Assembly (NCBI GenBank): GCA_964436465.1
Contig: CAYTCV010000002.1
Coordinates: forward strand, 1 to 64,000
From: RBG-13-66-14 sp964436465
GTDB lineage: Bacteria; RBG-13-66-14
Length of the DNA stretch: 64,000 nucleotides
Direction of reading: 5' to 3'
In this document: piece by piece, positions 44,996 through 53,398 of the stretch
How positions within the stretch are numbered: the first letter of the stretch is position 1
Layout: the number at the start of each line of letters is the position of its first letter
Translations under genes and position numbers: made by a program
Notes under the pieces: generated by a model
Seen by the model: only the letters and a program-made list of their open reading frames with translations
Databases searched by the model: none
Told to the model about the DNA's origin: nothing

Positions 44996-45445
44996 GTGGC
45001 TGAGAAGGGTCGTATGGTACGGATTTTTTCCGGCGAGGTCGAGACCGGCAGCGCCGCCGCTTTCGGCCTGGCGATGACCCGACGCGGTACCGGCGGACGG
45101 GTGGCGGTGGTGCGGTTTCTCAGACCGGAAACGTCCGGGGAGGCCGAGTCGGCGGTCAGGCTGGGAATCGATGTATTTCCCTGTGACCTCGGTGTGGACG
45201 GACGGAGCTCGGCGGATAAAGCCTGGCGGACGGCGACCGACCTCTTCGAGGCCGGGAACCACGACCTCGTGGTGCTGGACGGGCTCCTGGACGCGGTGGA
45301 GGCCGGTTTCATCGCTCTCGTTGATGTCGAGACGGTGTTCGAGGTGGGATTTCCCGTGGAGCTGGTCCTCACCGGCCGCCGGGCGCCCATGGAGCTGGTG
45401 AAGCGGGCCGATGCCGTAATCGAGATACTGGACATCAAGCATTGA
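44996..45445 (+). CDS. CobO/CobA-like protein with degenerate P-loop
   Basis: 149 aa from the GTG at 44996 after AAGGAG. The frame follows cob(I)alamin adenosyltransferase of the CobA type: AFGLAMTRRGTGGRVAVVRFLRP, ATDLFEAGNHDLVVLDGLLDAV, VFEVGFPVELVLTGRRAPMELVKRADAVIEILDIKH. The ATP-binding loop that is normally GDGKGKTTAA is GEVETGSAAA here (residues ~13-22), so both Lys and the Thr are lost. It therefore cannot bind ATP in the usual way. It is 30 bases downstream of the HD-GYP gene, suggesting a role in that signalling unit, perhaps as a cobalamin or protein sensor. Confidence 0.8.
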   Translation: MAEKGRMVRIFSGEVETGSAAAFGLAMTRRGTGGRVAVVRFLRPETSGEAESAVRLGIDVFPCDLGVDGRSSADKAWRTATDLFEAGNHDLVVLDGLLDAVEAGFIALVDVETVFEVGFPVELVLTGRRAPMELVKRADAVIEILDIKH

Positions 45446-45503
45446 TACCGGTGGGTCGTTTCCCGACCGGAGCGGGGGCTCGGTTCGGAATCAAAGGCAC
45501 GGT

Positions 45504-45607
45504 ATGCGATGGCGGAGGGCGGCCGTAGCCCTCCTCCTTGCAGGAAGTCATTCCGCCGTGTCAGAATGACTTTGTCGGTCGGCTTGGTTCGTACGAATGC
45601 GATGGCG
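45504..45607 (+). repeat. possible inserted unit flanked by 11-bp direct repeats
   Basis: ATGCGATGGCG is found at 45504-45514 and 45597-45607. The 82 bases between contain GAGGGC-GGCCGTA-GCCCTC and AAGTCATTC...GAATGACTT stems. The layout resembles 14885-14999. The unit lies just upstream of the GH3 gene start and so may have changed its leader. Confidence 0.45.
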
Positions 45608-45612
45608 TCGCC

Positions 45613-46950
45613 GTGGCCTTGAAAAATGGCGGAGTGTTGAAAGTCGTCCTCTTCACCGTCGTGTCGCTTCTGTTAACGGCCGCGCTGGTCCTGGCCTGCC
45701 TGCCGAACCGGCTGGGCTTCGGCCCCTGGGCCGGCGAGATTGTCGAGGAGCATTACGACGTGCGGAACGCGCTTGCCGAGCGCATCGGGGAGCTTTCCGA
45801 CGAGGAGCTGGTCGGTCAGCTCTTCGTGGTCGGGATTGACGGCCTCGACCTGAACGGCGCCACGGAGGAGCGGCTCGCCGGTCTCCGGCCCGCCGGGGTC
45901 ATCCTCTTCGCCCGGAACATCGCCGACGCCGACCGGCTCCGGGGGCTGACCGGCGCTTTGCAGGCGGAGGCCGCGGAGCTGGGCCTGCCCGGCCTGCTCA
46001 TTGCCGTGGACCAGGAGGGGGGGAGGGTTCGGCGGCTGAAGGACGGTTTTTCCTCCATCCCGGCCATGGGCGGGCTGCCGGATAGGACGGACCCCGGGGG
46101 CGCCGAGATTTTAGGGGAGGTAATCGGCCGGGAGCTGGCCGCGGTGGGCTGCAACTGGAATCTGGCCCCGGTGGTGGACGTGCTGACGAACCCGTCCAAC
46201 CCGGGAATAGGTGACCGCTCCTTCTCGGGCGACCCGGCCGTGGTCTGCGAGTACGCCGCCGCGGTGGCTCGGGGGATTCTCGCCGCCGGCGTCGCCGTCT
46301 GCGCCAAGCACTTCCCCGGAAAGGGCGAAGCCGCCGTGGACGCCCACTACGACCTGCCGGTCATCGCCGTGGACCGCGAGCACCTCGAGAATTACGAGTG
46401 GCCCCCCTTCCGCGCGCTCCTGACCGACGGCCAGTGGCTCAAGGCGGCGATGGTCAGCCATGTGGTCATCCCCGTCCTGGACCCCGAGGAGCCCGCCAGC
46501 CTCTCTCCGGCGGCCTACGACGCCCTGCGGGGTTATATCGGCTTCGACGGCGTGGCCGTGACCGACGACCTGGAGATGGGGGCCATCGTCAAGAACTACG
46601 GCCTGCCGGAGGCGGCGGTGATGGCGCTGGGCGCCGGGGCCGACCTGGTGCTCATCTGCCACACGGCGGCCCAGATGACCGGAGCCCGGGACGCCGTCCT
46701 GGCGGCGTTGAAAGAAGGCGGCCTGGAGCGCGATTCGCTCCGCCGCCACGTTCTGCGTGTATGGCTCTTCAAGCTGGCGCTGGGCCTGTCGCTGCCCGGG
46801 CTCGCCGATTACGACCGCGCCTTCGAGGACGTTTGTCTGCGACTGGGGCTGGACCCCGTCGAGCGTCGGAGTCTATTGGACAATCCGCCCGACGTCTCGG
46901 TCTGCGGCTCGGCCGAGCACCGGTCCCTGCTGAACGCCGCTCTGCGCTAA
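45613..46950 (+). CDS. glycoside hydrolase family 3, NagZ-like beta-N-acetylhexosaminidase
   Basis: ~445 aa; the start is uncertain (GTG 45613, TTG 45619, GTG 45634 are all possible, none with an ideal site). N-terminal membrane/lipoprotein-like helix (VVLFTVVSLLLTAALVLACL), then a GH3 barrel: LVGQLFVVGIDG, GVILFARNI, LIAVDQEGGRVRRLKDGFS, CAKHFPGKGEAAVDAHYDLPVI (NagZ KHFPGHG-type loop), FDGVAVTDDLEMGAI (nucleophile Asp). Cleaves GlcNAc from peptidoglycan fragments. The membrane anchor suggests an exported form rather than cytosolic NagZ. Its 3' end overlaps the convergent glycosyltransferase by 4 bases. Confidence 0.88.
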   Translation: MALKNGGVLKVVLFTVVSLLLTAALVLACLPNRLGFGPWAGEIVEEHYDVRNALAERIGELSDEELVGQLFVVGIDGLDLNGATEERLAGLRPAGVILFARNIADADRLRGLTGALQAEAAELGLPGLLIAVDQEGGRVRRLKDGFSSIPAMGGLPDRTDPGGAEILGEVIGRELAAVGCNWNLAPVVDVLTNPSNPGIGDRSFSGDPAVVCEYAAAVARGILAAGVAVCAKHFPGKGEAAVDAHYDLPVIAVDREHLENYEWPPFRALLTDGQWLKAAMVSHVVIPVLDPEEPASLSPAAYDALRGYIGFDGVAVTDDLEMGAIVKNYGLPEAAVMALGAGADLVLICHTAAQMTGARDAVLAALKEGGLERDSLRRHVLRVWLFKLALGLSLPGLADYDRAFEDVCLRLGLDPVERRSLLDNPPDVSVCGSAEHRSLLNAALR

Positions 46951-48635
46951 CCCGGCTTCCTCTCCCCTTCCCCCCGCATCCGTTCGTCCAGGGCCATCTT
47001 CCTCGCGATGACCCGCCCCCAGTCCTGCTCCGCGGCCCACCGCCGCGCCCCCTCGCCCAGTTTTTTCAAGAGGTCCGGGTCGCGCCACAGGCGGATGATT
47101 TTTTCGCAGCAGTCGTCCGGGTCCCACGGGTCGCACAGCAGGCCCGTCTCCCCGTCATGCACGGCGTCGGGAATCCCCCCGGACCGGCCGCCGACCTGCG
47201 GCGTCCCCGCCGCCCCGGCCTCCAGGAAGACGATGCCGAACCCCTCGAAGGAGCCGGGCGGGTCGTCCCGGCTGGGCATTACGAAAAGGTCGGCCAGATG
47301 GTAAAAGGCCGCCAGCTCCTCGTCGGGAATCCGCCCCAACAGGCGCACCGCGTCCGTCAGGCCCAGCTCGGCGACCATTTCGCGGATGCGCGGCAAGTAG
47401 AAGCCGTCGCCGCCCAGGAGGAGCACGGTCTCGGGAAATTCCCCCAAAACCCTGGGGAGGGCCCGCAGAACGGTGTCAAAGCCCTTGAGCGGAATCACCC
47501 GGCCGACGATGAACAGTATTTTCGCGTCGGGGGGGATGCGGTGACGCCGGCGGAGCCCGTCGAGGAGGCCCGCGTCCGGCGGGGCGGCGAAATGCCCAAA
47601 GTCCACGCCGGGGTGGATGATTTCGATTTTCTCCGGGGGCACGCCGTGGCCCCGTTCCACAATCTCGGCGCAGAAATGCGCGTTGGCCAGCACCGCCGCC
47701 GCCGCGCGGAAACTTTTCGTGAAGAAGGGCGACAGACGCTTATCTTTGGAAAAGCGCAGGGTTTCGGTGCCGTGGGCGTAGATGAGGTACGGCCAGCCGC
47801 CGATTGCCGCCAGAAGCATGGCCACCATCGAGTCGGGGTGGCAGTACCCGACGTGGATGGTGTCCGGCGCACCCTCGGCGATGAGCCGGCAGGCGGCCTC
47901 GAAATCCGCCAGAAATTCGGCGGCCTTCCCCGCGGGGCAGGCGGCGAGGAATTTCTTCGCGGTCTCGACTGCCTCGCGTGACGGCGACCGTCCCGGGAGG
48001 AGGCGGACGGTCTCGGCGGCCCGGCGCGCCAACCGGCGTAACTCCCGCAGCCGGAAGCGCCTCCCGGTGTAGACGCGTCGGACGGGCACCGGGCAGGCCG
48101 CGTCGTAGTTCCGCCAGCCCGCGCGGTAGCCGTCCAGCACGCGCACGGGGAGGCCGTGTTTCGCAAATCCCTCGGCGGCGTGGACCATCGAAGTTTGAAT
48201 CCCCCCCTTGGAGGGCGGGTAAGAGTGGGCTAAAAGGAGTACGCCTCCCGTTTTCGGCGGCGTTCCGCTCGGGACGGTCTCCCGCAGTCGCCGGGCGAAC
48301 TCACGCGCCGCCGCGCGGGACGGGATTTTCCGAAAAAAAGGCAGCGTCCAGAAGAGCCCGGCCCTGGTTAGCCGCTGCACCGGCGAGACGAGCGGAACGA
48401 ACCAGACCTGCTCCCCCAGGGACAGGGCCGCGAGGAGGAGCCACGGCTTCACGTGGCGCGGGTCCTTGCACGCGAGGTAGACGCGCCGGTAGTGCGAAAA
48501 ATTCGCCGCCGCGCGCACCGCCCGGAAGAGGCCGAAACCGCCCGCAGCGGGGAGGTCGTCGAGGCGGATGCACTCACTCGCCGCGGGCCACGCGGCGCCC
48601 TCGGGGTAGTTGACGTCGATGACGAGGTTGCGCAT
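46947..48635 (-). CDS. GT4-family glycosyltransferase with long N-terminal extension
   Basis: 562 aa. Residues ~1-130 are an additional domain (VIDVNYPEGAAWPAASEC...) not part of the GT-B fold. It then starts a GT4 acceptor lobe (LLLAHSYPPSKGGIQTSMVHAAEGF), followed by the donor lobe (KILFIVGRVIPLKGFDTVLRALP) with DDPPGSFEGFGIVFLEAGAAGTPQVGG containing the E-x7-E pair. It probably builds a surface polysaccharide or glycolipid. Its ATG shares one base with the stop (TGATG) of the upstream lipoprotein gene, so translation is coupled. Confidence 0.87.
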   Translation of the reverse strand: MRNLVIDVNYPEGAAWPAASECIRLDDLPAAGGFGLFRAVRAAANFSHYRRVYLACKDPRHVKPWLLLAALSLGEQVWFVPLVSPVQRLTRAGLFWTLPFFRKIPSRAAAREFARRLRETVPSGTPPKTGGVLLLAHSYPPSKGGIQTSMVHAAEGFAKHGLPVRVLDGYRAGWRNYDAACPVPVRRVYTGRRFRLRELRRLARRAAETVRLLPGRSPSREAVETAKKFLAACPAGKAAEFLADFEAACRLIAEGAPDTIHVGYCHPDSMVAMLLAAIGGWPYLIYAHGTETLRFSKDKRLSPFFTKSFRAAAAVLANAHFCAEIVERGHGVPPEKIEIIHPGVDFGHFAAPPDAGLLDGLRRRHRIPPDAKILFIVGRVIPLKGFDTVLRALPRVLGEFPETVLLLGGDGFYLPRIREMVAELGLTDAVRLLGRIPDEELAAFYHLADLFVMPSRDDPPGSFEGFGIVFLEAGAAGTPQVGGRSGGIPDAVHDGETGLLCDPWDPDDCCEKIIRLWRDPDLLKKLGEGARRWAAEQDWGRVIARKMALDERMRGEGERKPG

Positions 48636-49582
48636 CAGCGGTACTCCAACAGGAGCGTCTGGGCCGCGGCCCAGCCCTCGTCGCCGTTGACCAGCACCAG
48701 GTCGTGCAGGTTCTCGTCGGTGGGCGGGTCGAGGTACTCCGGCTCACCGTTGACGTAGTGAACCAGCGTGCCCGTCGGGCCGCAGAGCCAGAGGGCGTCG
48801 TCGCGGTCCGGCTCGACGGCCAGCCCCCACAGGGGAACGCCGGTGTCGGCGACCATCTCCATCGTCCCGACCTCGTAGCGATAGACGCGGCCGTCGGCGT
48901 CCACGGCCCAGCCGGTGTCGGAGTTCGTCAGGGCGCAATCCTCCAGCCGCCCGCCGGCCGTCTCAGCCACGGTGCAGTCGGCGTCTTCGTAGTCGAAGCG
49001 CAGGTAGGCGCCGTTGCCGGTGGATAACCTCTCGCCGACAACGAGCACCTCTCCCGAGTGATGGTAGTCCACCGCTCGCCAGAGATAATCGCTATCGCTC
49101 CAGATAAGTTCCCAATCGGGCGGCCACATCCGCCAGACCTGTCCCTCCGACCCCACGGTGACGGTTCCATCGCAAACGTGTGCGGCAACGTCGGCCAGGA
49201 AGGCGGCGCCGTCCAGCTCGTACTCGTGCCACGGGCCCTGGCGTATATCGTAGTCGTAGGTGTAGAGGTGACCGTTTTCATCGTTGTCGGCCCCGCAGAC
49301 CCAGATGTGGCCGTCATCGTCCACGTCTACCCCGGTGAGCTCCACGTCGAAATCCCCGGGCACGGGCGTCCAGTCTTCATCCCACTGGCCGTGGTGGCAG
49401 AACCAGGCCTGACCGTGTGAGCCCACGGCGAAACCGGTGCCGGAATCGTAATCTATGTCCCGCAGGCCCAGCGCCGGGCCACCGGGCAGCTCGAACTCGC
49501 TCCAGAACGGCGCCAGGTCGATGTCGGAACAGGCCGCCGCCAGGAGAAGCGCGGCGGCCATTAAATAGAGTTTTTTCCGCAT
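48635..49582 (-). CDS. lipoprotein with repeated beta-propeller-like blades
   Basis: 315 aa. Lipobox LLAAAC (Cys 18). Repeated units of about 40 residues with G-[FI]-AVG and W-x-C-G cores (GTGFAVGSHGQAWFCHHG, DDDGHIWVCGADND, TVTVGSEGQVWRMWP, DTGWAVDADGRVYRYE, DDALWLCGPTGTLVHYV, DEGWAAAQTLLLEY) fit a six- or seven-blade YCF48/Kelch-like propeller. Such surface lipoproteins usually mediate binding; no enzyme motif seen. Followed by the GT4 gene in an operon. Confidence 0.78.
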   Translation of the reverse strand: MRKKLYLMAAALLLAAACSDIDLAPFWSEFELPGGPALGLRDIDYDSGTGFAVGSHGQAWFCHHGQWDEDWTPVPGDFDVELTGVDVDDDGHIWVCGADNDENGHLYTYDYDIRQGPWHEYELDGAAFLADVAAHVCDGTVTVGSEGQVWRMWPPDWELIWSDSDYLWRAVDYHHSGEVLVVGERLSTGNGAYLRFDYEDADCTVAETAGGRLEDCALTNSDTGWAVDADGRVYRYEVGTMEMVADTGVPLWGLAVEPDRDDALWLCGPTGTLVHYVNGEPEYLDPPTDENLHDLVLVNGDEGWAAAQTLLLEYR

Positions 49583-49586
49583 GGGG

Positions 49587-50531
<945 letters not shown>

Positions 50532-50621
50532 GGCGGGACTCCCGGGGGGCGGGTGGGGACGATAATTTTTCCGACGATTATTCTACCACAGCCGCCCCGG
50601 TCGCCGGGCGTCGACGGCGCC

Positions 50622-50650
50622 AAAAAAGGGGACGGCCTTGCGCCATCCCC
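50622..50650 (-). terminator. terminator of the HExxH peptidase gene 50679-52562
   Basis: Minus-strand GGGGATGGC-GCAAG-GCCGTCCCC (one mismatch) then TTTTTT; 28 bases after the stop. Confidence 0.85.
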
Positions 50651-50678
50651 GTGATAACCCTAACGCCGCGTTGCCGAT

Positions 50679-52562
50679 TCAGCGGGCGATGACCAGCCGG
50701 CGGAAAACCGTCCCGACCTCGCCGGCGAGTTTTACCAAATACACGCCCGGGGCCGTGGCCGAGGCGTCCCACACCACGCGGCCCGCCGCCGGCGACACCG
50801 CCGTGGAGAACACCTCCCGGCCGGAGAGGTCGTAAACGGCGAGATGGGACTCCCCGTCGCCGGGGACGGTGAAGTCGAAGGTTACCCGGTCGGAGGCGGG
50901 CGAGGGGTAGGGCGTGCTGAGGGTGAGTCGAGCATTTTCATTCCCGACGGGTCCCACCTCCACCGGCCCGAGGCGCATCTTCAGACCGGCGATGTCCGTC
51001 ACTTCGAGAATGTAGGAGCAGACGGCATCCGGGGCTTCCCGGTCGAGGTAGCGGCCCTCGGCGGAATCCAGCCGGACCACCGTGGTCTCCCCGCGCAGCA
51101 GAACGACCGACCGCGCGTCGGACACGCTCCAGCCGGCCAGGACGCCGTCCCCGGTGCGCGAGGCGCTGAACTCGGCGTCACCGACGCCGGTCCCGCTGAC
51201 GTCGGCCTGGTAGTCGTAGGTTCCGGGTCCCGCCAAGGTAGGCCTCGTCGTGGCCAGCACCACCTTATCGTGGATGTACGGGAATTCCGGAGCCTCGAAG
51301 GTGGACCGGTTATCCGAATCCAGGTCCAGCCGCACGACCTCGGTGTCCGCCTCGTCATCGGAGCTGATGCGCAGGACGTCCACGGTGAAGTCGGAGGCGA
51401 CATGGCCGTCAAACGTCCCGTAGAGCCACTCGGTCATCTCCCCGCCGCGACCGGGTTCCACGAAGAGCACGTACTCCCCGGCGTAGCGCGAGAGGCTGTT
51501 GGAGCCCGAGGCGGGGTACTGGTTGTGGATGGAGGCGGGGGTGAAGAGCGGCAGGTCCTCGCCGAAATAGCTGTAGCGCCCGTCGAAGAGGTCCTCGTCG
51601 GCCAGGTCGAGGAAGTTCGCGGCGACCCAGTCGGGCAGGATTTCCTCGAAGGTTGTCCCGGCGTCCACGGTGTCCAGGGCGTAGTTCACCCCGGTGATGG
51701 AGTTGGCCTGCTCGTGGACCAGTTCCCAGATGAGGTCCGTCGGGTCGGCGGAGCCCTCGCCGTAGTGCTCGTAGAGGTAGAGCGTCCAGAGGTAGGTCTT
51801 GATGTAATCGGCCCAGTCGCCGTTCCAGGCCGTCAGGTCGTTGTCCGAGTGGCCGTTGAAGCCGCTGATGCTGTCGGGATGCCCGAAGAGGAACATGGCC
51901 AGCTCTGAGCAGCCTTCGTTGACCCAGAGGTCCTCGTCGTCGTCCTGGTACCAGTGGAGCATGTGCTGGAACTCGTGGGCGGCGACGGCAATCATGTACG
52001 TCCCGCCGGGGTCGCTGCCCGAGCTGTTCAGGTAGACGATTTCCCGTTCGTTGGAGCGCCACTCGTACTCGCCGTCGGGGTACTCGTCGTAGAACATGAA
52101 GAAGCCGTCGGCGGAGATGTCGAAGTCGTAATAGAACAAGAACACGCGCGGGTCCCCGTCGATTTCGTCGGGGCACGGCCCGAAGGTGGTGGTGTCGATG
52201 TCGTAGATGCCGTCGTCGGGGCGGGGCCCGTCCGAGGAGTTCTCCCAGTTCTCGAGAATCTGGTCGACGTCGGCCTGGTTTATCTGGCCCGGCCAGACCG
52301 TGTCGTCCACCACGACGTAGCCGTGGTCGCTTTTTCCGCGGATTGTGCAGTCCACGAGGTCCTGCGTGGGGTAGCCGGCGAGGTTCCACTTCCAGAGCTG
52401 GATGTGGTCTCCGATGTTGTACTCGTCGGTTCCGGGCGGCGCGGGGCCGACCCGGGGCGCCTGGACCTCGGCCCGCTGCATCTCGTAAAACCAGAGCGGG
52501 GGCTCGGTGATGGCCAGGGCCGCGGCGGCGAAGACCAGCAGTAACGCGACGAAGGTTCTCAT
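50679..52562 (-). CDS. secreted HExxH zinc metallopeptidase with C-terminal sorting domain
   Basis: 627 aa. Signal peptide (RTFVALLLVFAAAALA); short propeptide; catalytic region with AVAAHEFQHMLHW (HExxH, ~residue 197) and the downstream WVNEGCSELAMFLFG, whose Glu is a likely third zinc ligand (gluzincin-like). A beta-rich domain and a ~75-residue tail follow (LSTPYPSPASDRVTF, AVYDLSGREVFST, PGVYLVKLAGE, RRLVIAR). The tail matches the C25 and C11 peptidases in this window. Predicted exported protease; substrate unknown. Promoter at 52709-52738. Confidence 0.88.
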   Translation of the reverse strand: MRTFVALLLVFAAAALAITEPPLWFYEMQRAEVQAPRVGPAPPGTDEYNIGDHIQLWKWNLAGYPTQDLVDCTIRGKSDHGYVVVDDTVWPGQINQADVDQILENWENSSDGPRPDDGIYDIDTTTFGPCPDEIDGDPRVFLFYYDFDISADGFFMFYDEYPDGEYEWRSNEREIVYLNSSGSDPGGTYMIAVAAHEFQHMLHWYQDDDEDLWVNEGCSELAMFLFGHPDSISGFNGHSDNDLTAWNGDWADYIKTYLWTLYLYEHYGEGSADPTDLIWELVHEQANSITGVNYALDTVDAGTTFEEILPDWVAANFLDLADEDLFDGRYSYFGEDLPLFTPASIHNQYPASGSNSLSRYAGEYVLFVEPGRGGEMTEWLYGTFDGHVASDFTVDVLRISSDDEADTEVVRLDLDSDNRSTFEAPEFPYIHDKVVLATTRPTLAGPGTYDYQADVSGTGVGDAEFSASRTGDGVLAGWSVSDARSVVLLRGETTVVRLDSAEGRYLDREAPDAVCSYILEVTDIAGLKMRLGPVEVGPVGNENARLTLSTPYPSPASDRVTFDFTVPGDGESHLAVYDLSGREVFSTAVSPAAGRVVWDASATAPGVYLVKLAGEVGTVFRRLVIAR

Positions 52563-52840
52563 GATTACTCCTCGATTGTCCGCGTTCCGCGGCTTTCTGC
52601 CACGGCGCGGCGGTTTTTGTCGGAGTGGGCCCGGAGCCGGGAGCGGCCGGTGGGCTCACCCCTCTAAATCAGCTCCTTCCGGGTTTTTCACCGGGACGTT
52701 TCGCGAGAAGTATAGTCCCCAATATCACGAATTGCTAATGGAGCCCCGGATTCCGTTCCGCCGGGGCCGGGGGCCGCGCGGGATGCCCGCGCTCCTCGCT
52801 CACAACCGGGACATGGGGGAGCTGACGGAACGGGCAGGGA
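52563..52840 (-). promoter_or_regulatory. spacer with promoter of the HExxH peptidase gene
   Basis: No gene was found. Minus strand TTAGCA (52733-52738), 18-base spacer, TATACT (52709-52714) is a plausible promoter ~147 bases before the ATG. The rest looks featureless and high in GC. Confidence 0.4.
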
Positions 52841-53335
52841 TTACTCTTCCCCGACGTTGAAGCGGTCGTGGTTGAAGTCGGCGCCCTCGGCGCGCACCAG
52901 CCCCGCGTTGTCCACGGCGCACTCGATGTGCCCCAGGTCGTCGGTGTAGGCGTAGTGGTAGCCGGGGGCCGAGCCGTCCTCGCCGACCTCGGGGCAGGTG
53001 AGCATCCGGCGGATGTTCTCCGGGTTGGCCGAGTTGGCCATCAGCTCCTGGGCGTTGGGGTGGGCGTTGGGGTCGGAGAGCCGCGCCCCGGCCGGGCCGA
53101 CGCGGGCGCCGGGGTGGGTGGACTTGTACCGCGCGATTTCCACCTCGAGGTTCGACTGGTTGGTGATGCAGGCGGTGCGGTTGGCGTCGGAGATGTAGTC
53201 GACGATGTTCGGCACGGCGATGGCGATGAGAATGGCGATGATGGCCAGGACTATCATCAGCTCGATGAGGGTCAGGCCGCTTTCGCCGAATATCTTCGCC
53301 GGCCGGTGGCGCAGTCGGTGGCCCGGACGCTCCAT
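52841..53335 (-). CDS. type IV prepilin/type II pseudopilin-like protein
   Basis: 164 aa. A basic leader (MERPGHRLRHRPAKIFGESG) ends before the N-methylation helix LTLIELMIVLAIIAILIAIAVP, with Glu at position +5 after the Gly, the prepilin peptidase hallmark. The C-terminal globular part (RTACITNQSNLEVEIARYKSTHPGAR...) is GspG-like in pattern (NLEVEIARYKS helix, then a beta region with DGSAPGYHYAY). No pilus ATPase, platform or prepilin peptidase gene is in the window, so it is a stand-alone pilin gene. Could be a minor pilin or a type II secretion major pseudopilin. Confidence 0.88.
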   Translation of the reverse strand: MERPGHRLRHRPAKIFGESGLTLIELMIVLAIIAILIAIAVPNIVDYISDANRTACITNQSNLEVEIARYKSTHPGARVGPAGARLSDPNAHPNAQELMANSANPENIRRMLTCPEVGEDGSAPGYHYAYTDDLGHIECAVDNAGLVRAEGADFNHDRFNVGEE

Positions 53336-53398
53336 GGGGCTCCTCGTCGGTAAGAATTTTCCTCAAGTATACCGGCGGGCCGGTTGCCGGTCAAGGCG

